NCBI RefSeq assembly: GCF_003589595.1
Contig: NW_020653766.1
Location: 1,424,714 to 1,488,713, forward strand
From: Hyposmocoma kahamanoa
Taxonomy: Eukaryota > Arthropoda > Insecta > Lepidoptera > Cosmopterigidae
DNA length: 64,000 nucleotides
Direction of reading: 5' to 3'
Both the position numbers and the translations under genes were made by a program. Shown one piece after another: positions 33,550 through 43,189 of the stretch. Under the pieces are notes generated by a model, which did not search any database, was not told the DNA's origin, and saw only the letters and a program-made list of their open reading frames with translations. Position 1 is the first letter of the stretch; each line of letters begins with the position of its first letter.

Positions 33550-35438
33550 AACCATAGAGATAGAGATATATTTATTTGTAAGCGTACACGGTAAATACAG
33601 TTTTCTCAAACATGCTCGGAAATGTTTGCATTAGTTTCAAAAAATAAACATGGAAAGATTGTCATTTATGGGCTATGCGTCTTCTTCCCGGCAAAGGCTT
33701 GCAAAGTAAGTGTGACGGCGCGTGTACACGCTAAGGGCGCGTGTATACGCTAAGAAAAATCTCCGGGCCTATGCGAGAATTCGTGTCGTTTCTACATACG
33801 AACTGTGTACACTGCTTCGGCGCTGGACACTAAAAAAATCTTGTCTACCCCCAACGCGACGCGCTCTGCCGCTATCGCAAACGAACGTTTATGCGCGTGG
33901 ACTGATTTTACAAAGTACCACTATTGCACAACTAATTTCATTGCGACAAATAAAATGCACGATTTACTTATAAGTTATAGTTAGACGAACGACCCGTATT
34001 GTGGGTCAAAACCTTAAAGATTTATAAAGATAAACGACGTACTTTTGCAACATATAATTTGCAATCACCTTTTTTTTTTATTAATAGTCATCATATTTCT
34101 TCACACAGTCGGTAATAAAACGACAGCTACCTGGAAGTGCACTGACACGTTTACCCTACACACGTCTCCCCGAAAGCATTCGTATCGTGTACATACTCAT
34201 CATTTTCTTGTCTGCAACAGACACGACATCTTTTCGTGGCTAGATCCGACAAAATTCATGTCGTGTAAGAGTAAGAGTCAGAAGAGGAAAAATTTGATTT
34301 TAGAGGGGTATATTCACTTTAAAGTTAAAAATAAAATATTGTATGAGTAACTACATGATATATTCAAGCATAGACATTAATCAGAAACATAAAACAATAA
34401 AATTTCCCCGATAGATAAAAATCACGAAATTACCTCTTAACTTTCACATTTTTTCGATTTATCCTCGAAATGCTACAGGACAAAAATTAGATAATTAATT
34501 ATATTTATGCATGAACGACAACTGTCACTACGGATTTTTTTAATTCCTTTCGTTTTAAGAGTTATTCCGCTGAAACGACTTTGGTACTTTTAATGCGCAA
34601 AATTCAATATCTCCTGTCGCATGTCACGCGAACTTCAGGCATATATTTGTTTCACAAATTTGGGCGGAGTCAACTTCAAAACTTTTTTGGCATGCTCCCT
34701 CTTAAGCATTTCTTCTGTGGGATAAAAGCTCGACTTATGTGAACAGAGTTGTTGATGAGACTTACACAGTGTCGATTGAGCCGGCATGCAAATGATGAAG
34801 ATCATCGTAGCACTTATTCTACGCAGAAGAAGTGGCGCGTATCAGCTAGTATCCATCAGTGCCGAGGCGTGAAAATTGTATTTAGTAAAGCCAGAGCAAA
34901 ACATAAAACACTTGCCTTAACGAGTGGTGCCTTGGCGACGATTACGCTCAACACTTATTAGCACACAATTTACTAGAACACTTTATTTCACTAGTTAATT
35001 ATATTGTACACGTAACATTGAGCGTAAAATGTAGTAAATTACTTTTATATTTATAATATATGATGACACGTGGAAAATTATAGGCAAGCCGGTGGGAATT
35101 GGGTTATATGGACTCGTCGCTACTGGTACCTATATAAATCAAACAAATAAGTAACCCCGAATGAACGTAAATTTATCAAAATAAAATTGTCCCAACGACT
35201 ATCATGATGATTGTCTGTAATAAGGGTTATTTTCTCTTCCTATTGTTTGTATTTATATTTTACGTGATTGAAACGTGTAAAAAGCCTTTTTTGGAGATTG
35301 TTATTAATTGTGTTATACCATAGGTTTACAAACTTTTTGGCATACCGGTAAAAACTTGGGCATGATGAAAAAAATTTTAAAATTTCGACCACGAAACATA
35401 TTGAAAACACGTATCCTGTATATTGACCTAACATATAT
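33550..35438. other. No gene recognised
   Basis: At 33717-33753 a block GGCGCGTGTACACGCTAAG is tandemly repeated with one change. Frames at 33722-33973, 34045-34350 and 34749-34961 have no homology that I recognise. The rest is AT-rich. Confidence 0.45.
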
Positions 35439-36030
35439 CGCACTGCTATTACAAATTTAACTGCCTCCGTGGCCGAATGGTTACCATGCCGGACTGCCAC
35501 GTAGAGGTCCCAGGTTCGATTCCCGGGCCGGGAGAAATATTTGTATGGCCTACATTTATTTCTCTCGTGAGTTTGGGTGTAATTTGTAGTTGTCTATGTG
35601 TGTATCCATGGCACCCGCGACACAGGGTTTCCCTAGTGCGGGGCTATGTTGATTGTGTGTATGTTATATTTCTATGCTTATTAGTTCTCTATAATAGTGT
35701 TATAACTCAAAATATGTGAAATTCAAGATTATACCATTGTTGAACGTAGAATTTGATTCTCTACAGGTCAATAAAAACGTCGTTAGAATATTGTAAAAAA
35801 CAACTAAAAAATGTCTACTTAACTACTTAACTTAAAATGAGCCACGCTTTATATGACCTAGTTCTGGCCAATATTTTTTATTTTTAAATATGTATATTTG
35901 ATCTTTCACGGGAAGCGAGGACTTCATTATTCGTCGATTCTGAGAAAAAACACTAAATAATGAAATCCGCAAAAATAGTTTCATTTCCTATACACTTTTT
36001 GAGTTAATACACTATTATATTCACAATGCG
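35439..36030 (+). mobile_element. MITE 'CGCACTG' family, copy 1, split by a SINE
   Basis: The left end CGCACTGCTATTACA and, beyond the SINE at 35460-35685, ATAGTGTTATAACTCAAA form the left inverted repeat. The right end is TTTGAGTTAATACACTATTA...ACAATGCG. Without the SINE it is about 365 bp and matches 58562-58942 in inverted orientation along its length (ACGTCGTTAGAATATTGTAA, GTCTACTTAACT). Confidence 0.75.
35460..35685 (+). repeat. SINE-T family, copy 4
   Basis: Best-preserved copy. Head ACTGCCTCCGTGGCCGAATG, GGACTGCCACGTAGAGGTCC, B box GGTTCGATTCC, then GGGCCGGGAGAAATATTTGT, TTTCTCTCGTGAGTTTGGGT, ATGGCACCCGCGACACAGGG and GTGCGGGGCTATGTTGA. The head can be drawn as a tRNA-like pol III promoter, but it is not a functional tRNA gene. 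It lies inside the MITE's left terminal repeat. Confidence 0.92.
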
Positions 36031-36156
36031 CCATATGTAGTGTAGTTTATATAGATAATTCAGGTTTTTTTTGCTTTCGAGGCCCCTCTACGACCTTTAT
36101 ACGTCCCCTGGGGTATTAAGCACTTTGGGAAACGATGGTGTAGTTTTTTTAAAATT

Positions 36157-36290
36157 ACTGCCTCTGTGGCCGAACGGTTACCACGCTAGACTGCCACGCA
36201 GAGGTCCTGGGTTCGATTCCCAGGCCAGAAGAAATATTTGTATGGCCTACATTTATTTCTCTCGTGAGTGTGGGTGTAATTTTTAGTTGT
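36157..36290 (+). repeat. SINE-T family, copy 5 (3'-truncated)
   Basis: Head with both boxes (GTGGCCGAACGGTTACCACG; GGGTTCGATTCCCAGGC) and the first half of the body, ending at TGTAATTTTTAGTTG. The 3' half is missing. Confidence 0.88.
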
Positions 36291-36574
36291 TTTCAAAGGT
36301 TTCCAATGGAGTGATCCAACAAAAAGAAATAACGGTCTCCGTGATTTACATTTTATTTTTGGAATACACTTTCATTTTCGTCACCTTATGTCAGGTTTGG
36401 ACTTGTTACACAAACGCATATTATTACTGGTACATAAAAGTCTCGAAACCAAACAAACACTTAAAAAATATTATGTCACATGTTTTCTTCACACCCCTAA
36501 ACCTACTTCGGTGTGTGTAGTTCCACAATCCTCTTATAAACTATTTAGTAACAATAGAGCCGGAGCTCACATGG

Positions 36575-36785
36575 ATGTGAAAGCGTTCGTCCAGGGTAGT
36601 ACTGCCACCTTACCTATTTCAGTAATGTATACACGTACGTCTCAGGGTGACGGGCGCTGTGGCAGTGCACCTCAGATCTTTGCGATTTAAATCTCTTAAT
36701 GGCACTGCAACTGTTATGGACAGGCGTGTAGATTACCGTCAGTAGTTACTTGTCCGTCCCGTCACTTAATATTATTAAAAAAAAA
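36575..36785 (+). repeat. SINE-H family, copy 5 (diverged)
   Basis: GTCCAGGGTAGTACTGCCAC, a deletion, then GTGGCAGTGCACCTCAGATC, ACTGTTATGGACAGGCGTGT and an A tail near 36777-36790. Confidence 0.8.
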
Positions 36786-36789
36786 AGAA

Positions 36790-37189
36790 AAAATAAACTT
36801 GAAAAAAAAATAAATGTGTATTTATACACAACAGAAAAGTAACTTACTTCACGCATGATTATAAAATTGTCAAAATAAGTATCTATATAGTTATATATGT
36901 ACATCTATAGAAATAAACGTCTATACGGTTATATGTATATGCACATTTCTATTAAGTATGTCGGTTTTCTTATCTGTTTATTTAAATCCTATTGTTGATG
37001 TGATTTAATCATGTGAATAGTTTTAATATTCTTTTTTATTTTTTTTTTATTATTGTTCATGTTTTTTTTTGTTTACGTGAGTGTCTGTGTTTGTACAATA
37101 AACAATTTTTCATTCTTTCTTCCTTACAAAATTGAAAAAAGAATAGTATGTATATCATGTAGATTCCTCCGAACAATAAAACGCCTGAA
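36790..37189. other. No gene seen
   Basis: AT-rich with T-runs (37030-37075). Nothing recognised before the R1-like fragment. Confidence 0.5.
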
Positions 37190-37525
37190 ACAGAGTGCTG
37201 ACATACCACCAGACGTACCTCTTCAATGGGCACGGATGCTTAGGCAAGTTCCTGTGCGAAGTGCTAGGTAGGGAGCCGTCAGCAGCATGCCACCATTGCG
37301 AAGCAGCCGCGGACACCGCGCATTGCACGCGCGATGAGTGCCCAGCTTGGGCGGAGCCTCGCGCCTTGATGTCCGCGGTAGTAGGAGCACCCCTATCCTC
37401 CCAGTCTTGGTGAGAGACATGGCTGAAAGCGAAGAGGCCTGGAAGGCCTCCTTCAGTGGTGTCGTCATAGCGCAGAAGAAAGCGGCGGAGAGAGAGCGGG
37501 AAGACAACGTCAACTCACCTTAGCC
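37190..37525 (+). pseudogene. R1-like LINE ORF2 C-terminus
   Basis: The frame 37195-37413 reads LFNGHGCLGKFLCEVLGREP, SAACHHCEAAADTAHCTRDE and CPAWAEPR. After a frameshift the DNA encodes VRDMAESEEAWKASFSG, then AQKKAAERERED. GHGCF---L------S--C-HC-----DTA-HTL--CPAW is the zinc-knuckle-bearing C-terminal tail of R1-clade ORF2 proteins. One frameshift at about 37400; the region is GC-rich. The final histidine of the knuckle is displaced by one residue. Confidence 0.72.
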
Positions 37526-37604
37526 GCATAGCGCCCTAAGGGGGATCTGCGGGTCATAAATCGGGAGTCTGTTGCCTGCAATGAAGGAACCCGTGCTGAA
37601 AGGC

Positions 37605-38345
37605 GCCCCTAGGATTCAAAGTCTTCAAATTGCGCCGCTTCTACACCTACCCACACAGACCTGTCATCAATCCCGTGTAGTATGCATTTCGCAGCTCTTT
37701 TGCCCTTAATATCACAGCGATTAACTAAGGCAACTTTTTCACAGAAATAGGTCTCTAACGAATCCCCAAACACAACAGAGAGCATTTATCCATAGTTTTC
37801 GTCGGCAGGGAATGCATTCCTAAGCTTGCTCTGCCATTCAAACCAGTTAAACAAAACAGATGGTAATCCTTCATACCAAAGTTTAGCCATACCGGCGAAC
37901 TTTGGTAATGCATACCTAATGTACAATATGCCTATCAGTCCAATCATACAATACAGCAGCCATCAACTTTCATCAACTAGGTATTGAGTCTGTTTCTTCA
38001 ATGAAGGATCAAATCCCGGAATAAGGTTGGAATTAGTAAAAGATTCCTTGTTTTTACTTTGTCTCAACCCTTGAATCATATCAGCTTACTTAGTAAACAA
38101 CTCACGTGTATTCTGAAGCCTTCCTGTGCCTCCCAACTGGTGGCCGGCTTCGATGTGATGGTTGGACTGCACGTTCGCGTCTTCGCTCCTGATGCCGTAC
38201 TTGGGGTGACCTGGTAGTGCAGCGTTCTCTAGATCGTCATGTAGTACGACGAGGTCTGCTCCTGCTCTGTCTGTTTCTCAAGGAATGTGTTACGGATTCT
38301 CTTAAAATTTCTTCATTCAACCATTTTTCGATTTCGTATGGGCCT
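37605..38345 (-). pseudogene. Gypsy-type retrotransposon gag remnant
   Basis: The minus strand, in three frames, encodes first an Arg/Ser-rich stretch (38330-38110), then FDPSLKK, YDWTDRHIVH, RYALPKFAGMAKLWYEGLP, WFEWQSKLRNAFPADENYG and, after a stop, LETYFCEKVALVNRCDIKG. The order (W-xx-VD, K---A--L-G-A--WY-GL, W---K--L---FP, YF--K--L---C-) is that of the capsid-like gag domain of Gypsy/Metaviridae-type LTR elements in arthropods. Several stops and frameshifts; no LTR or pol recognised next to it. Confidence 0.6.
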
Positions 38346-38546
38346 TGGGCCCTCGATTGTGGACACATACTCACTGAAACAGGAAGACATAACCGACATA
38401 TTTTTTGTACAACTGTGGACAGATTATTATCATCTAACATCAAGTCAATGCACAGTCATAAATTAAAGTAATGTCGGGGCATATATCAACCATTAGCTTA
38501 TATTCATTCACATAAAATCATAAAAGTGGAAGTCAGTACCGAGGTA

Positions 38547-39853
38547 AGGGAGGCCCATAAGTCCTTAGAAAAGTAAAATTTGAATTAAACGAAAACGGCG
38601 CGCGTGAGCGGTGCAGGGGAAGCGGGGGCAGTAACTTCGGTTTCTGGGAATTTAGTCGCGATGGAGCGTTTCACCGGAGCGGACCGTGCGTTTTGTGTGC
38701 GCGAGTTTTATCAAAACAACAATTCGGCAACCGTTGCGAGGCGAAAATTTCGAGAACACAAAGGTTTACACAACTTTGATGACACCCCAGCTCTCCAAAC
38801 GATTAAGAATTGGGTTGCTAAGTTCGAGGAGACCGGTTCGACGTTAGATAAACCACGGTTGGGTCGCCCAAGAACATCACGTACGGAACAAAACATCGAC
38901 ACAGTGGCACAATCTATTCGTGAAAATCCAACACAGTCAACTCGTAAGCGTTCCAGTGCATTAAACGTATCCAGGACATCGTTACAACGGATTTTGAAAA
39001 AAGATTTACTTATGCACCCTTACAAAATTCAGTTGGTGCAAGAATTAAAAGAAACTGATGCTATTCAGAGAGTGAATTATGCTAATGAAATGTTTAATCG
39101 GTTTACTTCGTTCAATAACATAATGTTCTCTGATGAGGCACACTTCCACATTAACGGACACGTTAGTAAACAAAATTGCCGCTATTGGAGTCCGATTAAT
39201 CCAAAACTTAAGCACCAGAAGCCCTTACATAGCCCTAAAGTTACAGTTTGGGCCGCTATGTCAGCCCATGACATCATAGGGCCTTACTTTTTTGAGGACG
39301 GCAGAGGGCGTGCTGTTACTGTTACTTCGGAACGATATGTGGCCATGATCGAGGAGTTTTTCACACAAAAATTGCAAAACTTTCCAGGCTTTAATGCCCG
39401 AACATGGTTTCAACAGGATGGAGCAACTTCCCACACCTCCAATACTGCTATGCCCGTTATCCGTCAACTTTTTCCAAACAAAGTTATCTCTAAGAGAGGA
39501 GACATTTCGTGGCCACCACGTAGCCCGGATCTGACTCCAATGGATTTTTTTTTGTGGGGCTACCTTAAGGCTAAAGTGTACGACTCTAACCCGCGGTCAA
39601 TTAATGACCTAAAAGAAAACATCCGCAGAGAAATGGCAAGCATTTCAGCACTGACGTGCCGCGCAGTCATCGACAATTTCAGAAGGCGTTTGCAAGAGTG
39701 TCGTGACTGTAACGGATTACATTTGGACGACGTTATTTACAAAAAATAATTCCCGTTTTTCTAGCTATATTTACAAATAATAATATTATTCATAATGTAA
39801 TTAGTTTTATTTTAATTAATTTTTTTCATTACTAAGGACTTATGGGCCACCCG
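38547..39853 (+). mobile_element. Complete DD41D Tc1/mariner-superfamily element
   Basis: A 1307-bp element. Inverted ends of about 21 bp are GGG-A-GGCCCATAAGTCCTTAG (38548-38568) and the mirror at 39832-39852, with one internal mismatch. TA dinucleotides flank both sides (38545-38546, 39854-39855), the usual Tc1/mariner target. It contains one transposase gene and no other ORF. Element length, end structure and target site all fit an autonomous element. Confidence 0.9.
38661..39749 (+). CDS. DD41D Tc1/mariner-type transposase, intact
   Basis: Cut-and-paste transposase of 362 residues, no stops or frameshifts. I start at the first ATG (38661, MERFTGADRAFCVREFYQ); the frame is open upstream to 38604 but only with a GTG, which eukaryotic genes rarely use. 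Domains: an N-terminal helix-turn-helix about residues 1-60, an AT-hook-like GRPR at 68-71, a second helix-turn-helix about 75-130, then the DDE/D catalytic domain. The catalytic aspartates are D158 (FSDEAHF), D253 (WFQQDGATSH) and D295 (SPDLTPMDFFLWG). D253 and D295 are separated by 41 residues, as in rosa/Visitor-type families (family name from memory). It lies about 112 bp inside the left TIR and about 83 bp before the right TIR. It would bind the TIRs and insert at TA. Possibly active. Confidence 0.93.
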   Translation: MERFTGADRAFCVREFYQNNNSATVARRKFREHKGLHNFDDTPALQTIKNWVAKFEETGSTLDKPRLGRPRTSRTEQNIDTVAQSIRENPTQSTRKRSSALNVSRTSLQRILKKDLLMHPYKIQLVQELKETDAIQRVNYANEMFNRFTSFNNIMFSDEAHFHINGHVSKQNCRYWSPINPKLKHQKPLHSPKVTVWAAMSAHDIIGPYFFEDGRGRAVTVTSERYVAMIEEFFTQKLQNFPGFNARTWFQQDGATSHTSNTAMPVIRQLFPNKVISKRGDISWPPRSPDLTPMDFFLWGYLKAKVYDSNPRSINDLKENIRREMASISALTCRAVIDNFRRRLQECRDCNGLHLDDVIYKK

Positions 39854-39857
39854 TATA

Positions 39858-41930
39858 ATAAAAAAATAATAGAAATAACACGAATAAAATTCCTATAAAA
39901 AAATTAATAAAAAAAATCCTTATGTACTAATCATGCTTTCCTTTATTCTCATTTCACTTGATAATTGATGTATAATTACTAAGATAGAGGGCAATATCAT
40001 AATTTTGCCTTTATCTCGCATTGTATGCACACACAAGGTGTTATATGTCGTTATTGTATATAACACCTTGTGTGTGAATATAGCAAAATATATTTCAAAA
40101 TAAATAGAAATCTACAAAAGAAGACAGCTACATAGCATATTACGACTAATTCATTTCTATTCGTGTGTAACGACGCGTAAACAAAAACAAGAAATCCGTT
40201 TAAATGGTGTACGTAGATTCACACGGTCATACACGTTCAAATAAGGTAAAGTTAAAGAATTATAATGGAGACAAATTTACTCACGCGTTTCGTTCCCAAT
40301 TGTGACGTGGACTCCTCCAAACACTTCAATAAAACGCCGTATTAACAAAAGTGATTTATTGAATTATCTATCCGTCCAACTATTTATAATATGTAACTTT
40401 AAAATGTATTCACAAAACGCCGTAACTTGAACATTAATATGCTTAATTTACCTTAAATAACTAATAAAAAGAATTTTTCTATTTTTTTATAATTTCTTAC
40501 AATCATTACGAAATAATTTTGAATGTCGATAGCAAAAAAAAGCAAAACAACAAATATCGTAAAACGCAACACAAAAACCAGTATGTTTATACAATACAAC
40601 AATGACAATAATTTCCAAAATACGGCTATGAAAGTACTTGTTCCGAAGCGCTAATAACGTATCACAATTATACTTCAGCTACAAAATTATATTAGCATAG
40701 TACCGATGAGGTGGGTGATATAGAAGCACAGAGGGGGAAGCCTGCGAAACGATGCAAGTTAAGTCACCGTTCGTTCTGCCGACAACGTAAACTGCAATTA
40801 TAAAGGCCCAAAATCTTGTACCTATGACACACCATTGTTCCATAGTCCACTACGCATGCGAACCGCATATAAGAAAGAATATTAAGTAACATTTATGCCA
40901 AGACGTTCTCGCTAGACATTGTTAATAAACAACTTTGCCATAAAAATAATAAAACCATTTGATTATGCATACGAATCAGATTAACCTCTCGTAATATGTG
41001 CAATTTCATAAAATGAGAGGCTGCAACGAATTAATTAACCTTTTAATAATTTTATCTATCTAGGTAGTTTAAGTATTGTCGACATACCATATGTGGGGAT
41101 TGCGGGCTAGATTTTTTTCTTAGCGCAACTGTTCAGTCAATTCAAACGGCTGCTAGATTAACGTCACAAAGTAAAAAAAGTGATAAAGAAAGTTATCGGA
41201 TGGAATTACCATATACTTACTGGAATTACCATATACTACCCGTATACGATGAGGCGCGATTGCCTCAATTGAACAGCTTGGTTTGATGCACTTTACTTTT
41301 TATTTTTATGGCTCCATCATTATGAGAAATGATGATTTTGCCAATGTCACGGTTGAAAGAGAAAAAACGAAACAAAAAAAAAATTCGCTAAGCTCTAATA
41401 GGACATTAACCGGTGTTGGTAAGTTGGACCACGGGAGTACTCAGTTGAGAATGTAAAACAAAACAACATTTATAAATATATGTTATTTAAGTGGATAAAT
41501 TTACATAGAGTAACAATATGGGGGGAGAACACTAAAGTTAAGAGGTTATTTATGTTAATGAGCGGGGGAAATTTGAAGAAAGTAAGTTTGATGCACAGTT
41601 CTGCTTCTTCTGACCCTGTGCATGATGACATGAATACTATTTTTTTTGTTTATTGGCTCCGGTTCTAGTCCATAACCAATATTGTAACTGAGGATTTAAT
41701 GAAGAGTGGTCCACCACTCGCAGATGTGCCGTATCCGGCGGTCATGACCAGGTGAATGAGACGAAATTACTTTTTACTCAAATCACCAGGCCACGACTGA
41801 CTATAGAGCACATCCTTTTTGGTGAGCCTTTGTTGCATGAATATAATGGCAATAATTTTTCATAATTGCATATCACGCAGTTATTTTCCTGCGCACCTTA
41901 TGCGAATGTTGTTCCAATATTAAAAAATAG
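39858..41930. other. No gene recognised
   Basis: AT-rich. Holds the perfect hairpin at 40028-40076 and, at about 41210-41240, an 18-20 bp tandem duplication (GGAATTACCATATACT). A frame at 41480-41668 has no homology that I recognise. Confidence 0.5.
40028..40076. repeat. Perfect 19-bp hairpin
   Basis: CACACACAAGGTGTTATAT (40028-40046) and its exact reverse complement (40058-40076) are separated by an 11-nt loop. No repeat partner seen in the window. Confidence 0.8.
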
Positions 41931-41934
41931 GACA

Positions 41935-42410
41935 GATGACCTAAGCAACCCTACAAACTAACGACCAATCTCGCTTAACAAATCCATTTATTACGGAAAC
42001 GGTAAAACTAAATAAAGCTTCGTTTGGATTTCGGCCTGGTTTGTCGACGGACATGGCTATATTTTACCTCAAAAATACCATAAAGCATTACTTAAAAAGA
42101 CAAAACTACTGTCTATGGTTTGGCTTTCACGACCTAAGTCGTGCTTTTGACACCATTAACTACGAACTATTGCGGTCAATGTCTGTCGAGATTCTGGTAG
42201 AAATCAGATTAACCTTTATGTAATCGATTTGATGGAGGAGCTAAGCAGAGCTGCAATCGGCAGTCATGTCGCAGGAGATTATGCAAACAACTTTAGTTGT
42301 ACTGACGTTATGGCACTGTTGAGTACCTCTGTTAGTGGAATTAGGAAACTTATTGACGTATGTGAACGGTATGCTGTCGCTTATGGTCCATTATAACGTG
42401 AAAAAGATAG
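41935..42410 (+). pseudogene. LINE reverse-transcriptase palm remnant
   Basis: Translation: RPISL, then SFGFRPGLSTDMAIFYLK, then FHDLSRAFDTINYELL (catalytic block A, D-S-AFD), a frame break, and NNFSCTDVMALLSTSVSGI-RKLIDVCE. The last corresponds to the catalytic YADD block, here degraded to CTDV, so the active site is lost. Residue order matches endonuclease/reverse transcriptases of RTE-like LINEs. It has an in-frame stop in the first segment and frameshifts. Confidence 0.7.
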
Positions 42411-42424
42411 AACTGATGAATGAG

Positions 42425-42835
42425 ACCGCCGCTTGACGTCGCCCTTCCGGCCCTCACCGAGCGTTTACACTACGCCGGAGTCACCTCTGAACTCCGACCC
42501 TACGGGTCAGCGCGTGGGGTTACACGCGTGACGGTTTGAGGCCCGCATCCCTCCAACAGAGGAGTGTCGCAGGAAGGTGGAGCTCCTCTACCGGCATCGC
42601 CTTCGTTTACAGCACGCGGCACCGCGAGGATCAGTATGTTCGGTGTTCAATTATCTACAATCCGCTGAGATGGCGCGCTGAAAATCGGGATGGTTTGGCC
42701 ACGGGGAAACGCGTAACTACACCATGCCCGTGGAAGGGTTGGGGCACAAGTCCTCGGTATTTCGTTAATAGCACGAGTTTTACATCTCGCCACTTGCGTC
42801 CGCGCCAGCGCTCAACCAAAAAGTAGTGTTGCGCG
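42425..42835 (+). other. GC-rich island with unrecognised coding potential
   Basis: About 400 bp, conspicuously richer in GC than its flanks. The plus strand gives, in two frames, MRPPLDVALPALTERLHYAG, VTSELRPYGSARGVTR, then TEECRRKVELLYRHRLRLQH, APRGSV and, in a third, TMPVEGLGHKSSVF. The segments look protein-like (codon-third-position GC) but I do not recognise the family. It sits between a LINE fragment and BEL/Pao pol, so a retroelement or captured coding piece is likely. Confidence 0.3.
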
Positions 42836-43189
42836 TTTCAGAACATAAACAATTTCTGAAACTAGCTATCGGTATAGAAACGGCTTTGACGTTTTAGCTG
42901 TCGCCACCAATTCTGTTCCCAGTCTGAACGTGTTAAATTTAAATGCAATTATGCATGCAATTAGTTATTATTAATATCATGTAAGTATAATCAATCAATC
43001 TCGTTAACTTGAAGTTAAACTGCCACTGAAGACTGATTGAAATAATACAACAGTAAATACGGCAAATTCATTTGTACTTGCAACGTTTTCACAACTTAGA
43101 AAAGAGCTTTGCAAAGGGCCCTCAATATTATATATTGTTTCGATTTTAAATATACATGAACACATTTCTTTAGGTCATGCTAAAGTGAA

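Noticed and set aside
35460..35530. tRNA gene in the SINE-T heads
   Set aside because: The A and B boxes are tRNA-like, but acceptor and anticodon stems do not form a normal cloverleaf and the same head recurs in eight SINE copies.
38604..38660. Upstream extension of the DD41D transposase to a GTG at 38604
   Set aside because: GTG initiation is not expected in an insect gene; the ATG at 38661 begins with the conserved helix-turn-helix, so the extra 19 codons were dropped.
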